DNA of 38,386 bases from Clostridia bacterium (GTDB lineage Bacteria; Bacillota; Clostridia; Oscillospirales; CAG-272). The notes beneath the pieces were generated by a model. The model was not told the origin of the DNA and ran no database searches. It saw only the letters and a list, made by a program, of their open reading frames with translations. This document shows, one piece after another, positions 23,393 through 32,157 of the stretch (the stretch's first letter is position 1; each line of letters starts with the position of its first letter). The position numbers and the translations under genes were made by a program. The stretch spans positions 1 through 38,386 of the forward strand of contig JAFXAC010000073.1 in the NCBI GenBank assembly GCA_017522125.1, read 5' to 3'.

Positions 23393-24739
23393 ACATAACA
23401 CGAGCTCACCCCAGATTAAAAAAATAGCCGGCTCATATACGTGGGGCGAGTTTATAAAATCCATATAGCTCTTGACGTTCTCGTCGATATCGTTCGTGAT
23501 GTACGCAAGTCTGTACTCATACTCATAGCGCGACTCATCGTCATATTCGTTAATTTCGTATGCGGAGATCAAGTTGCCGTACTTGTCATACTTATACTCC
23601 TCTATGCGCTTCACCTCCTCGTTGGTGTCGAGACTCGTCACCTTCGTTACGTTTCCGTTAGAATCGTACTTGTATTCGTATCCACTCCAAAAATCATCAG
23701 GTTCACCCCACTCGTAATTTTTCGTAAGTCTTCCCTTGGAATCGTACGCGTACTCGTAGCTCTTGTAGGTAATACCATCGGGGGTCGTGGTCATTCCCTT
23801 TACCACGCGCCCGCTCTTATAGGTGTACTCCAAACCCTCCTTCGTACCGTCAGCGTAAATAAACTCCATCTTTTTCAATGTGCCGTCCTTGTTGTAGGTA
23901 AACTCTGCCGTAGAACAGTTTTCACCGTTGTATATCATAGTTGCGTTTTTCGGCTGTCCCTTTGCCTTATAGGTGATATTATACTCATACACCTCATTCT
24001 CGGAAAACGCCTCCGTATACTTCGTCACGTCGCCGTTCTTATTATAGACGTACGTCGTCGTACCACTATAGTCCGTAGCGACCTTCTTGCTGAGGTATCC
24101 GCTTGAATGATAGGTGAACTTTTCTACACTTGTATAGCCCTCGCCCTTGTTATCATAGGTGATCTTAATAAGACGTCCCTTGCTGTCGTACTCAAAAACG
24201 TACTCTTGCTCGTACGTGGTGCCGTACCAATAAAGATTTATGAGCCTGTCGTTCTTATCGTAGGTAAAAGTTTCGGTCTCCTTCTGATAATACGAGCCCT
24301 CAACGGGGATCCTCTCGCCCTTTACGGGAAGGAAGTAGAAATTCTCAAGAAGTGCCTTTGCCTGCGCGTTGCTCTCGTGCTTTTTCAGAAGATCGTACGC
24401 CTTCTGATATTTCTTTTCCTCAATATAACCCAGCGCCTCGTCCACTATCTTTTTCATAGGGTCCTCGGCGGTAGTTTCGGGAACGGTAGTTTCGGGAACG
24501 GTGGTCTCCGGAACTGTCGTTTCGGGAACTGTGGTTTCGCCCGCGGTAGTGTCGCCAACCGTAGTGTCACTTGCGGTAGTGTCAGCAGCGGTAGTTCCGT
24601 CGGGTACGGTGGTTACGTCGGGGGTGGTTATATCCTCGCCAACGGTAGTGCCGTCAGCGCCAACGCCCGCGGGCGCGCAAGCTACGACGCAAGGCACAAG
24701 CGTCAGCAAAGCAAGAAGCATACAGATGATCTTTTTCAT
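23390..24739 (-). CDS. YD-repeat lipoprotein 1
   Basis: A 449-residue predicted lipoprotein. The signal peptide ends in CVVAC (lipid-modified Cys near residue 21). Next comes a long Thr-rich stalk (about 25-93) with tandem PETTV units, a helical region of about 45 residues (MKKIVDEALGYIEEKKYQKA...), and then about a dozen degenerate repeats of the form [YF]xYDxxGxLxKxxx (for example VFEYDSKGRLIKITYD), as in RHS/YD beta-shell proteins. No toxin domain follows. It is a paralogue of the gene at 24862-26025. The last residues (about IWGELVLC) have no counterpart there and are encoded next to the mini-hairpin array, so the C-terminus may have been rewritten by that insertion. ggagg precedes the ATG. 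Confidence 0.8.
   Translation of the reverse strand: MKKIICMLLALLTLVPCVVACAPAGVGADGTTVGEDITTPDVTTVPDGTTAADTTASDTTVGDTTAGETTVPETTVPETTVPETTVPETTAEDPMKKIVDEALGYIEEKKYQKAYDLLKKHESNAQAKALLENFYFLPVKGERIPVEGSYYQKETETFTYDKNDRLINLYWYGTTYEQEYVFEYDSKGRLIKITYDNKGEGYTSVEKFTYHSSGYLSKKVATDYSGTTTYVYNKNGDVTKYTEAFSENEVYEYNITYKAKGQPKNATMIYNGENCSTAEFTYNKDGTLKKMEFIYADGTKEGLEYTYKSGRVVKGMTTTPDGITYKSYEYAYDSKGRLTKNYEWGEPDDFWSGYEYKYDSNGNVTKVTSLDTNEEVKRIEEYKYDKYGNLISAYEINEYDDESRYEYEYRLAYITNDIDENVKSYMDFINSPHVYEPAIFLIWGELVLC
24471..24545. repeat. 15-bp tandem repeat encoding PETTV
   Basis: Five consecutive 15-bp units inside YD-repeat lipoprotein 1, the first two identical (gtagtttcgggaacg). In-frame expansion or contraction would change stalk length without a frameshift. 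Confidence 0.8.
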
Positions 24740-24777
24740 TTTTCCTCCAAATAATACGCAAAATCAAAATTTCTTTA

Positions 24778-24806
24778 ATTTTAGCACAATAGCGCACAAA
24801 TTGCAA
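24778..24806 (-). promoter_or_regulatory. Promoter of YD-repeat lipoprotein 1
   Basis: On the minus strand TTGCAA, a 17-bp spacer and TAAAAT, with an extended TGC before the -10. It closely resembles the promoter of lipoprotein 2 in spacer as well as boxes. Confidence 0.8.
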
Positions 24807-24819
24807 CGGTTTTTACAAA

Positions 24820-24850
24820 AAACGCGGTCAAGATGCTCTTGACCGCGTTT
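24820..24850 (-). terminator. Terminator of YD-repeat lipoprotein 2
   Basis: The perfect 14-bp arms aaacgcggtcaaga and tcttgaccgcgttt with a 3-base loop, 12 bases after the stop; T-rich tail on the minus strand. Confidence 0.85.
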
Positions 24851-24861
24851 GTGGATCAAAA

Positions 24862-26025
24862 TTAAAAATACATTTCTACCTCTTCGCTGATTTCGTAGGT
24901 GATGTACGCAAGCTTATAGGTGAAGGACCTGGATACCACAAAGCCCTCGGGGTCCGTCATCTTTTCCGTGACTATGTTTCCGTACTTGTCGAAGGTGTAC
25001 TCCGACATATAGGTGTAACCTGTGGAGTCCTCATACGTATGCTTTATCACGTTGCCGTCCGCATCGCGGAAGAATTGGTAGGCGTACTCTTCACCGTCCG
25101 AGCCGTAATGCAGCTCCTTTATCAGATCCGCATTTTCATCGTAGAAGCGCTCGGCGGACGTATACGTAGTGCCGTCGGGCAGCGTGGTTACCTCCTTGTA
25201 TGGCTTTCCGCCCTCGTCGTAGAAGCACTCGGTAACGGACCTTCCTTCCTCGTCCGTATCAATATACTTTATCGGATCTCCGTTCTCATTGTAGACGGTT
25301 TCGTATATATAACAAACCCCGTCGGAGTTTGACCAGGTATCCTTGATAACGTTGCCCTTATCGTCGTAAACGTACTCGTCGGTGGTCGAGGTGCCGTCGG
25401 GGTAGGTCCAAACGCTTTTTTCTACCTCGCCATCCGCGTTGTAGAAGTATTCGTGAACGTAGTCGCCGTCATACTCCGCCGACACCTCCTTGATAAGTCT
25501 GCCCTCGGCATCGTAAAAATACTCGGCGCTTGCATAATAACCGTCGGCGCTGTTGCCCTCCCTCTTGACGAGCTGCTTTTTATCGTTGTAGATAAAGCGA
25601 TACTCGCCGTCAAATTCAACCTGCTTAATATAGTAGCGAACGAGCATATCGTCCTCGTTGTAGGTATACTCGATCCTTTCATCTCCGCCCTCCGTTTCGC
25701 TCTTGACCAAGGGCAGGAAGCGGAAATTGCGGAGCAGCTCCTGCGCGTCCTCGTTGTCAAGGTGCGCATTCAACAGATCGTACGCCGCATAATATTCCTT
25801 TTTTCCTATATGCGCAATAGCTTCCTCGATAGCCTTTTTCGCGGGATCAGCGGTGGTTTCGTCGGGAGTCGTGGTCTGCTCTGCGGTGGTTTCGTCGAGA
25901 GTCGTGGTAACGTCGGCAGTAGTGCCGCCCGCAGTGGTCACGCCGCCGTTTTCGTCCGCTTTCGTGCAGGAAACGGCGCACGCGAGCATAAGCAATGCCA
26001 TAAGTATGCAAATTAATTTTTTCAT
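24862..26025 (-). CDS. YD-repeat lipoprotein 2
   Basis: A 387-residue paralogue of the gene at 23390-24739. The signal peptide ends in CAVSC, followed by a shorter Thr-rich stalk with DETTA units, a helical segment (AIEEAIAHIGKKEYYAAYDLL) that aligns with that of lipoprotein 1, the shared NFRFLP motif, then YD-type repeats such as YFYDAEGRLIKE and YVYDDKGNVIKD. It ends KLAYITYEISEEVEMYF, matching an internal LAYITNDI of lipoprotein 1. The start at 26025 is chosen over an in-frame ATG nine codons upstream because ggaggt lies five bases before it. Each gene has its own promoter and terminator. Function is unknown; cell-surface display is likely. Confidence 0.8.
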   Translation of the reverse strand: MKKLICILMALLMLACAVSCTKADENGGVTTAGGTTADVTTTLDETTAEQTTTPDETTADPAKKAIEEAIAHIGKKEYYAAYDLLNAHLDNEDAQELLRNFRFLPLVKSETEGGDERIEYTYNEDDMLVRYYIKQVEFDGEYRFIYNDKKQLVKREGNSADGYYASAEYFYDAEGRLIKEVSAEYDGDYVHEYFYNADGEVEKSVWTYPDGTSTTDEYVYDDKGNVIKDTWSNSDGVCYIYETVYNENGDPIKYIDTDEEGRSVTECFYDEGGKPYKEVTTLPDGTTYTSAERFYDENADLIKELHYGSDGEEYAYQFFRDADGNVIKHTYEDSTGYTYMSEYTFDKYGNIVTEKMTDPEGFVVSRSFTYKLAYITYEISEEVEMYF

Positions 26026-26064
26026 TCTTACCTCCAAAATATCTTTTTTCAAAAGAGTCTTCTC

Positions 26065-26093
26065 ATTTTAGCACAAGTCTGTACAAATTTCAA
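26065..26093 (-). promoter_or_regulatory. Promoter of YD-repeat lipoprotein 2
   Basis: On the minus strand TTGAAA, a 17-bp spacer and TAAAAT, with TGC before the -10. The shared string TTGTGCTAAAAT with the promoter of lipoprotein 1 shows that the promoter was duplicated with the gene. Confidence 0.85.
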
Positions 26094-26106
26094 TCCCCAA
26101 AGTGCA

Positions 26107-26136
26107 AAAAAGCGGTCGACACCTCGACCGCTTTTT
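26107..26136 (-). terminator. Terminator of the rimP-infB-SGNH operon
   Basis: The arms aaaaagcggtcga and tcgaccgcttttt with the loop cacc lie just after the SGNH hydrolase stop. Confidence 0.85.
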
Positions 26137-26139
26137 ATT

Positions 26140-27063
26140 TTACTCTTTATCGCGCTTTCTTCCGAGCACCGCGACAAGCGTGGCGACACAGGGGATAACG
26201 GCGATAGCCGTGATCGCGCCGCAACCGCCCTCGGCGGGAGCCACGGTGGTGTCAGGCACGGTAGTGTCAGGCACGGTGGTTTCGGGGAGCGTCGTTTCGG
26301 GGACGGTGGTGACCTCCGCCTTCTTGATAAACGTGTTTTCCATCCACTTCGTTATAAAGGGAGTGATTATATCATATCCCTTTGCATTGGGGTGGACGTT
26401 TATATCATCTCTGAAATGCGTACCTACTTTGAGCCTTTTTTCAAGCGTTTCGTTGTGGTAAAGATCAGCGTAGGGAACGTCCCATTTTTCAAGTATCTGT
26501 ATGGTCAGGTCAACGTAAGGCTCCATCGCTTCAAGATTTGAGGGAGCTTCCCTGAACCTGAAATTGACGATATAGCCCACCGCCGCGTTGGGAAAGAATC
26601 CCTTCGTATAATAGAGCGTATATTCAAGTCCGCCCGCAAAGGTGGTCTTGTCAAACGCCTTAGGGTCAAAGCCCTCGGTCATTGCGCCCATGGGAATGCC
26701 CTGCCACGCATCGTTCGTGCCGCCGTGAAGAATGATTATGTCAGCATCCTTGTGCTTCGTGCGAGCACCGCGCACCTGCGCCATAACGTTATTGCCTGCA
26801 GGCAGCACGATCGCGCCCGGTACGGCAAGATTTTCACAAGCTCTGAAATTATATTTTTTCGCAATTCTTCCGGGCCAGCCCGTATTATCCACGGTCGCCG
26901 CCGTTATAGAGTCGCCGAAAAAGAGGACCTTGAGTCCGTCAAAGCTCTCAAACGTCTTTGCCGACTCGGTATTATCCGCGGCAGACGCGCCGAAGGTGAG
27001 CGAGGACGCGAGCATTACGATGGCAACGAGAATATAAACAAGACTTTTTATTGCCCTTCTCAT
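26140..27063 (-). CDS. Exported SGNH/GDSL hydrolase with Gly-Gly-Cys-Gly C-terminal anchor
   Basis: A 307-residue exported esterase-like protein. A signal peptide (residues 1-29, cleavage after ASA) is followed by an SGNH domain with block I GDSIT (Ser52), the Asn block GGTND (Asn117) and a C-terminal DDINVHPN (His224; the preceding Asp is four residues before His rather than the usual three). A PETT/PDTT stalk (about 255-275) leads to EGGCG, a hydrophobic helix and the basic tail GRKRDKE. The protein is probably held at the cell surface and may deacylate a glycan. Its ATG overlaps the infB TGA (ATGA) with agaggt upstream inside infB, so it is translationally coupled to IF-2. I see no separate promoter. 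Confidence 0.85.
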   Translation of the reverse strand: MRRAIKSLVYILVAIVMLASSLTFGASAADNTESAKTFESFDGLKVLFFGDSITAATVDNTGWPGRIAKKYNFRACENLAVPGAIVLPAGNNVMAQVRGARTKHKDADIIILHGGTNDAWQGIPMGAMTEGFDPKAFDKTTFAGGLEYTLYYTKGFFPNAAVGYIVNFRFREAPSNLEAMEPYVDLTIQILEKWDVPYADLYHNETLEKRLKVGTHFRDDINVHPNAKGYDIITPFITKWMENTFIKKAEVTTVPETTLPETTVPDTTVPDTTVAPAEGGCGAITAIAVIPCVATLVAVLGRKRDKE

Positions 27064-29699
27064 TGCTTTACCTCTTCCATAATGAACGCCTCGAGAATAT
27101 CGCCCGTCTTAAGGTCGTTGAACTTTTCAAGTCCGATACCGCACTCGTAGCCCTGCGCTACCTCGCGCACGTCGTCCTTGAAGCGGCGCAGAGAAGCGAT
27201 CTTATCCTCGTATACGACTATACCGTCGCGTACTACGCGGATCTGGGAAGCGCGCGTGATCTTACCGTCCTGAACGTACGAGCCCGCAATGAAGCCGACG
27301 TGAGGAACGTGAATGAGCTGACGGACCTCGGCGTGACCGAGCAGTGCTTCCTTGAACTTGGGAGCAAGCATACCCTTCATAGCCGCGGTGACCTCGTCGA
27401 TACAATCGTAAATTACGCGGTAGGTGCGCACGTCAACGCCCTGACGCTCGGCAGACTCAAGCGCGCTCTTGTCGGGGCGCACGTTGAAGCCTACGATAAT
27501 GGCGTTGGATGCGGCGGCGAACATAACGTCGCCCTCGGTAATACCGCCTGCGGCGGCGTGAATGACGCGAACGTGGACCTCCTCGTTGGAGATCTTCTCC
27601 AGCGACTGCTTAACTGCCTCGGCAGAGCCGCCAACGTCAGCCTTAACGATGACGTTAAGCTCCTTAACGCCGTCCTTGATCTGTGCAAAGAGGTCGTTGA
27701 GGTTGGTTCTCGCATTAGCCTTGAAGGTGTCCTCCTTCGCCTTTTCGCGGCGCTGATCCGCAAGGGTACGAGCCATTCTCTCGTCCACTACCGCGTTGAA
27801 CTCGTCGCCCGCCGTGGGAACGTCGGCAAGACCGATGATCTCAACGGGCATAGAGGGGGGAGCGACCTTTACGGTGCGTCCCGTGTGGTCGGTCATAGCG
27901 CGGACGCGTCCGACGGAAGTGCCCGCGATAACGATGTCGCCCGAGCGCAGAGTGCCGTTCTGAACGAGCACCGTTGCAACGGGGCCGCGTCCCTTATCGA
28001 GCTTTGCCTCGATAACGATACCCTTGGCGCGGCGGTTGGGATTAGCCTTGTATTCCTTGACCTCGGCAATGAGAAGCACGCTCTCAAGCAGATCGTCGAT
28101 ACCCTCGTGCTTGAGTGCGGACACGGGAACGCACATAACGTCGCCGCCCCATTCCTCGGGAACGAGGTCGTATTTGGTAAGCTCCTGCTTGATGTTTTCG
28201 GGGTTTGCGCTGGGCTTATCCATCTTGTTGATGGCAACTATAATTTCAACGCCCGCCGCCTTTGCGTGGTTTATAGCCTCGATAGTCTGGGGCATAATTC
28301 CATCGTCTGCGGCAACTACGAGAATTGCGATATCCGTCGCCTGCGCACCTCTTGCACGCATTGCGGTGAACGCCTCGTGTCCGGGGGTGTCAAGGAAGGT
28401 GATGTCCTTATCGTTGATGCGCACGCGGTACGCACCGATGTGCTGGGTGATACCGCCTGCCTCGCCTGCGGTAACACGGGTGTTTCTGATAGCGTCAAGA
28501 AGCGAGGTCTTACCGTGGTCAACGTGTCCCATTACGCAAACTACGGGAGCGCGCTCGACAAGGTTTTCTTCGCTGTCCTCGCTCTCATCGAAGAGTCGCT
28601 CCTCGATGCTGACGACAACCTCCTTGGTGACCTCTGCACCAAGCTCGTCGGCGATAAGATACGCCGTATCAAAATCTATGGTCTGGTTGACGGTTACCAT
28701 CATTCCCATAAGCATAAGGCGCTTGACGACCTCCGCCGCCGTTACCTTGATGCGGGATGCGAACTCGCCTACCGTGATCTCCTCGGGAATTTCAGCGTGG
28801 ACGGGCTGCTTCTTTATAGGAGCTGCGGGTGCGGGAGCGAAGCCTCCCTTGCCGCCCTTGCCGCCCTTCTTGCCGCCGAACTGTGCGCCGTTGCGATCGC
28901 CGCGGTTATCCTTGCCGCCCTTTTTCTGATCGTTCTTTGAGAACTGCGCACCCTTGCCCTGCTGCTGAGCTCTGCCGTTTTGTCCCTGCGGACGGGCATT
29001 TTCCTTCTCTGCACCGGCTACTGCGGGCTTTTTAGCGACCTTACTGCGTGCCGCGCCGCGATTATCTCTATCCTCTGTTACGAAATTATCGAGCTTTTCA
29101 TCGTACTTGGAAAGATCCACAGCGTCAGAGCCTCTGGTATCCACAACGCGGGTAGCCGCCTTGGGCGTGACGGTAACGACCTCGCGCTCTCCCTCGGGGC
29201 GAGCCTCCCTGACCTCAAGGCGCGTATGCTTTTGCGGCTTCTGTGCCTTTTCCGCCTTCTTGGGCTGCTGCTGCTCCGCCTTTGCGTTTGCGGCGTTCAT
29301 TCTCTGCTCGAATCTCTCGCCTGCGCTTCTGTTTATATTCTGCTGCTGCGTAGGCTTTTGAGGCTTCTTTGCCTCCTTTACGGGGGCTTCCTTCTGAGGC
29401 TGTGCCTCGGGGGCAGACTTCTCCTGTCCCTTCTCCTGCGCTACGGGCTGGGGCTTTTCCGCCTTTGCCTTCTTTCGTGTCGAGGGAATGCCGGTAACGC
29501 CGTCGATATAGTCCTCTATATTCGATACCTGATTTGAAACCGTGAGCTTTTCCCACATATAATCAAGCTCGAAATTTGTCAGAGCCTTTTGTGTTTTCGC
29601 ATCGATCCCACCCTCTGCAAAAAGATCGGTCAGATCCTTTGCCTTGAGAGAAAGATCCTTTGCCAACTGGTTTACCTTGAACTGTGAGCTTACTGCCAT
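27060..29699 (-). CDS. infB: Translation initiation factor IF-2
   Basis: An 879-residue GTPase that brings initiator tRNA to the 30S subunit. It has an N-terminal IF2_N module ([20 protein letters not shown]), a long low-complexity linker rich in Lys, Gln, Ala and Gly, a second IF2_N module ([21 protein letters not shown]), the G domain with [20 protein letters not shown] and NKMDK, and the C-terminal initiator-tRNA domains. The start at 29699 (MAVSSQFK) has aagga just upstream; a longer in-frame extension would run into ylxQ. The gene follows ylxQ by 29 bases. In most Firmicutes rbfA comes next; here an SGNH hydrolase overlaps the stop instead. Confidence 0.98.
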   Translation of the reverse strand: MAVSSQFKVNQLAKDLSLKAKDLTDLFAEGGIDAKTQKALTNFELDYMWEKLTVSNQVSNIEDYIDGVTGIPSTRKKAKAEKPQPVAQEKGQEKSAPEAQPQKEAPVKEAKKPQKPTQQQNINRSAGERFEQRMNAANAKAEQQQPKKAEKAQKPQKHTRLEVREARPEGEREVVTVTPKAATRVVDTRGSDAVDLSKYDEKLDNFVTEDRDNRGAARSKVAKKPAVAGAEKENARPQGQNGRAQQQGKGAQFSKNDQKKGGKDNRGDRNGAQFGGKKGGKGGKGGFAPAPAAPIKKQPVHAEIPEEITVGEFASRIKVTAAEVVKRLMLMGMMVTVNQTIDFDTAYLIADELGAEVTKEVVVSIEERLFDESEDSEENLVERAPVVCVMGHVDHGKTSLLDAIRNTRVTAGEAGGITQHIGAYRVRINDKDITFLDTPGHEAFTAMRARGAQATDIAILVVAADDGIMPQTIEAINHAKAAGVEIIVAINKMDKPSANPENIKQELTKYDLVPEEWGGDVMCVPVSALKHEGIDDLLESVLLIAEVKEYKANPNRRAKGIVIEAKLDKGRGPVATVLVQNGTLRSGDIVIAGTSVGRVRAMTDHTGRTVKVAPPSMPVEIIGLADVPTAGDEFNAVVDERMARTLADQRREKAKEDTFKANARTNLNDLFAQIKDGVKELNVIVKADVGGSAEAVKQSLEKISNEEVHVRVIHAAAGGITEGDVMFAAASNAIIVGFNVRPDKSALESAERQGVDVRTYRVIYDCIDEVTAAMKGMLAPKFKEALLGHAEVRQLIHVPHVGFIAGSYVQDGKITRASQIRVVRDGIVVYEDKIASLRRFKDDVREVAQGYECGIGLEKFNDLKTGDILEAFIMEEVKQ

Positions 29700-29728
29700 A
29701 TTCCTTGTTATCCTCCTTGGGATAATAT

Positions 29729-30088
29729 TTACAATTTTTGAATCTCGATTGCCGCCGCCTTCGCAACTGCGTTTACGAAGGATGCGTCGGTAAGAGCAAC
29801 TGCGGCGCAATCGCCGCCCCTTCCTATCGCCGCGCCGAGTGCCTCGGAGCTGACGGGAAGAATGATTATTTGTTTTTTATAAAATGCGCAACGGTCGAAA
29901 AGCCGTTTTTTAGTGTTGTCCGATGCGTCCGATGCCACGGCAACGAAGAGAGCCTTTCGCTCCTTTAAGGAGTCGCAAACTATTTGCGTACCCGCCACGA
30001 GCCTCCTTGCCCTTCTTGCAAGTCCGAGGACTCCAAGCACTTTTTTTGCCGCCTCGGGGCTCAGCGCAATCTCTCGTCCTTCCATCAT
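29729..30088 (-). CDS. ylxQ: L7Ae/L30e-family RNA-binding protein YlxQ
   Basis: A 119-residue K-turn-binding-type protein. [25 protein letters not shown] matches the N-terminal pattern of YlxQ (read in pieces: [29 protein letters not shown]). Length and position between rnpM and infB are conserved in Firmicutes. Its first ATG overlaps the rnpM TGA (ATGA), and a second ATG follows at once, so either could be used. The exact role is unknown; it probably binds structured RNA near the ribosome. Confidence 0.92.
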   Translation of the reverse strand: MMEGREIALSPEAAKKVLGVLGLARRARRLVAGTQIVCDSLKERKALFVAVASDASDNTKKRLFDRCAFYKKQIIILPVSSEALGAAIGRGGDCAAVALTDASFVNAVAKAAAIEIQKL

Positions 30089-30366
30089 TCCTGCGCCGAA
30101 AGCTCGGCTTCGATAGCGTCAAATATCTCCTCCGAGATCGCAACGCCGAGCGTGCTTGCTATCCTGCCGTTTTTTCTTGCCTTTTTAAAGCAAGACGCCT
30201 TTTTGCATATATATGCGCCCCTGCCCGACTTTTTGCCCGTCGTATCAAGAGATATCTCACCCTCGGGTGAGCGTACCACCCTGATGAGCGACGATTTGGG
30301 CAAATGCTCGTTACAGCCGAGGCATTGCCTTACGGGAATGCGGCGCACCCTTTGCTCGCCTGCCAT
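30085..30366 (-). CDS. rnpM: RNase P modulator RnpM (YlxR, DUF448)
   Basis: A 93-residue basic RNA-binding protein. RQCLGCNEHLPKSSLIRVV, the TGKKSGRGAYIC loop and the C-terminal helix define DUF448/YlxR, recently shown in Bacillus to bind RNase P RNA and modulate its activity. The two N-terminal Cys of CxxC are retained. Its ATG overlaps the nusA stop by one base (TAATG), and its own stop overlaps the ylxQ start. Confidence 0.93.
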   Translation of the reverse strand: MAGEQRVRRIPVRQCLGCNEHLPKSSLIRVVRSPEGEISLDTTGKKSGRGAYICKKASCFKKARKNGRIASTLGVAISEEIFDAIEAELSAQE

Positions 30367-31391
30367 TACTCAGCCTTTATATCGACCTTACAGCCCGTAA
30401 GGCGAGCCGCAAGGCGGGCGTTCTGTCCCTCGCGTCCGATAGCGAGAGAGAGCTGATCTGCCGCGACCGTGATCTGCGCGGTGCGCTCGTCAAGCATAAC
30501 GACCTTCTTTATATCCGCGGGAGCGAGAGCCGCCGAGATGTACTCGTCCATATTTTCGCTGTAACGAACTATATCGACCTTCTCGCCTGCAAGCTCGTCA
30601 AGGATAGTATTGATTCTGATACCCTTGTTACCGATACAAGCGCCGACGGGATCGACGTTTTCGTCGCGGGACATTACCGCGATCTTCGTTCTTGAGCCTG
30701 CCTCGCGTGCAATGCCCTTGATGATAACGGTTCCGTCGGTGATCTCGGGAACCTCAAGCTCGAACATACGGCGAACAAGACCGGGATGCGCTCTGGAGAT
30801 AGTAACGAGCGGGCCTCTTTCCTCGCGGTTTACCTCAAGGATATAGACCTTGACCTTATCGCCAACGCGGAGTATCTCGCCTGGGATCTGCTCGCTTACG
30901 CGGAGCAGAGCGTTTCCTGTATCCGTAAATATAACGGCATCGCCCGTCTGGGGATCTATCTTTGAAACGGTAGCGGTGATTATCTCCTCGCGCTTCTTTT
31001 CATAAGCCTCGCGCGCGAGCTTTCTTTCGCCCTCGCGGATAGCCTGAATTATAACGGACTTAGCCGCGCCTGCGGAAAGGCGGCGGAAGTTCTTTGTCTT
31101 TACCTCGGTTTCAAGCACCTTGCCGACGGTCATACGCTTGTTGTGCGTTCTCGCCTCCTCAAGGGATATCTCGATCTCGGGGTTTTCGACCTCTGCAACT
31201 ACCGTTTTCTGCTGGTAAACGCGAACGTCCTTCTTGTTGGGGTCTATAAGAACGCGGACGTTGGTGTTGTTTCCGTATTCCTTTTTATACGCGGCAACGA
31301 GAGCTGCCTCGATCTTTTCAAGCATATACTCGTGGGGTATACCCGTCTTTTTTTCAAGCTCCTCAAGGGCAGCGAAGAATTCTGAGTTCAT
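30366..31391 (-). CDS. nusA: Transcription termination/antitermination factor NusA
   Basis: A 341-residue RNA-polymerase-binding protein. It has an N-terminal RNAP-contact domain (FFAALEELEKKTGIPHEYMLEKI), an S1 domain (ATVSKIDPQTGDAVIF...), KH1 (IAVMSRDENVDPVGACIGNKG) and KH2 (QLSLAIGREGQNARLAARLTG). It has no C-terminal acidic repeats, as is normal for Firmicutes. The gene follows rimP by 41 bases. Confidence 0.98.
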   Translation of the reverse strand: MNSEFFAALEELEKKTGIPHEYMLEKIEAALVAAYKKEYGNNTNVRVLIDPNKKDVRVYQQKTVVAEVENPEIEISLEEARTHNKRMTVGKVLETEVKTKNFRRLSAGAAKSVIIQAIREGERKLAREAYEKKREEIITATVSKIDPQTGDAVIFTDTGNALLRVSEQIPGEILRVGDKVKVYILEVNREERGPLVTISRAHPGLVRRMFELEVPEITDGTVIIKGIAREAGSRTKIAVMSRDENVDPVGACIGNKGIRINTILDELAGEKVDIVRYSENMDEYISAALAPADIKKVVMLDERTAQITVAADQLSLAIGREGQNARLAARLTGCKVDIKAE

Positions 31392-31432
31392 TGGACTCTC
31401 TTTCCTTTCAGATTATGTGATTTTTAGAAAGC

Positions 31433-31915
31433 TTACATATTCGAGAAATCGAAAAGCAGCTTCATTTTCGAGATAGCCTCGTAGGGGACGGCAACGTCGC
31501 CGCCGTCGCTTTTGATAAGCACCCGTCCGTCCTCAAGACCGCCGAGAACGCCGACGATAACGCGACTGCCGTTAAGCGGCGCAAAAAGCCTTGCCTCTAC
31601 CCTTTCGCCCGCAAGCGCCTCGATATGCCACGGCAGGGTGATATCGCGCTCCACACCTGGAGAGGATACCTGAAGATAGTATGCGTTTTCAATAGGGTCA
31701 GCCTCGTCAAGCAGAGGATCGAGCGCACGATGCACCCTTTCGCAGTCCTCGATATTAACGGCACCCTCGCGCCCCGTATCAAGAGTTATGCGCAGAACGT
31801 AGTCCGCGCCCTCGCGCAGATAGTCTATATCCCAAAGGGTACAGCCCTCGTCCGCGACGGCTTTCTCGACCAGCGGCTTGACCTTTAAGGCAACGCCCGT
31901 TAGTTCTTTTTTCAT
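31433..31915 (-). CDS. rimP: Ribosome maturation factor RimP
   Basis: A 160-residue 30S assembly factor. The family core YLQVSSPGVERDI is intact, along with LWDIDYLREGADYVLRI near the N-terminus and an SH3-like C-terminal domain ending with GDVAVPYEAISKMKL. The ATG at 31915 overlaps the TGA of an 18-codon upstream frame (ATGA), and an aaggaa site lies inside that frame. It heads the rimP-nusA-rnpM-ylxQ-infB order. Confidence 0.97.
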   Translation of the reverse strand: MKKELTGVALKVKPLVEKAVADEGCTLWDIDYLREGADYVLRITLDTGREGAVNIEDCERVHRALDPLLDEADPIENAYYLQVSSPGVERDITLPWHIEALAGERVEARLFAPLNGSRVIVGVLGGLEDGRVLIKSDGGDVAVPYEAISKMKLLFDFSNM

Positions 31916-31968
31916 TTTTCTTCCTTAATAAACGGATTTTCCGATAGCAAAATTAAAAGTGGGTTCAT
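31912..31968 (-). CDS. Candidate 18-codon leader ORF coupled to rimP
   Basis: On the minus strand an ATG at 31968 opens MNPLLILLSENPFIKEEK and stops at a TGA that overlaps the rimP ATG (ATGA). A strong aaggag (31975-31980) lies six bases before it, better than the site of rimP itself, and the operon promoter is about 35 bases upstream. The arrangement fits a translated leader that delivers ribosomes to rimP. A small hairpin (gtggg/cccac) covers its start region. Two leucine pairs and two isoleucines are present, but nothing clearly indicates amino-acid attenuation. Translation is inferred. Confidence 0.55.
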   Translation of the reverse strand: MNPLLILLSENPFIKEEK

Positions 31969-32004
31969 CGCCCACTCCTTACCTTACTCTATCATACTGT
32001 ACCA

Positions 32005-32033
32005 AGTATAACACACATTTTCACCAAATGCAA
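32005..32033 (-). promoter_or_regulatory. Sigma-A promoter of the rimP-infB operon
   Basis: On the minus strand TTGCAT (32033-32028), a 17-bp spacer and TATACT (32010-32005). Confidence 0.75.
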
Positions 32034-32087
32034 GGGATTTTCAATATTTTTTTCGTTTATATCAAAAATTTTACGCATTTAGTTACA

Positions 32088-32103
32088 AAAAGTATATACT
32101 TTT
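32088..32103. promoter_or_regulatory. 16-bp perfect palindrome upstream of cca
   Basis: aaaagtatatactttt, centred 24 bp upstream of the TATAAT at 32119. It covers the position where a -35 would be, and no consensus -35 is there. It could be an operator or an activator site. Confidence 0.4.
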
Positions 32104-32118
32104 AGCCTTAAACTATGA

Positions 32119-32124
32119 TATAAT
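32119..32124 (+). promoter_or_regulatory. -10 element of the cca operon
   Basis: TATAAT, 34 bases before the GTG start of cca. The expected -35 (atactt) is poor and lies in the palindrome at 32088-32103. Confidence 0.55.
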
Positions 32125-32157
32125 TACATATATAAATGACTTTAGGGGGGGACTGCC

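Noticed and set aside
23170..23409. A 79-codon frame on the minus strand across the second mini-hairpin array
   Set aside because: It is built of palindromic repeat units, overlaps the operon promoter and a terminator, and has no ribosome binding site.
27051..28940. A 629-codon open frame on the plus strand opposite infB
   Set aside because: Antisense shadow of IF-2 with no start signal and no domain.
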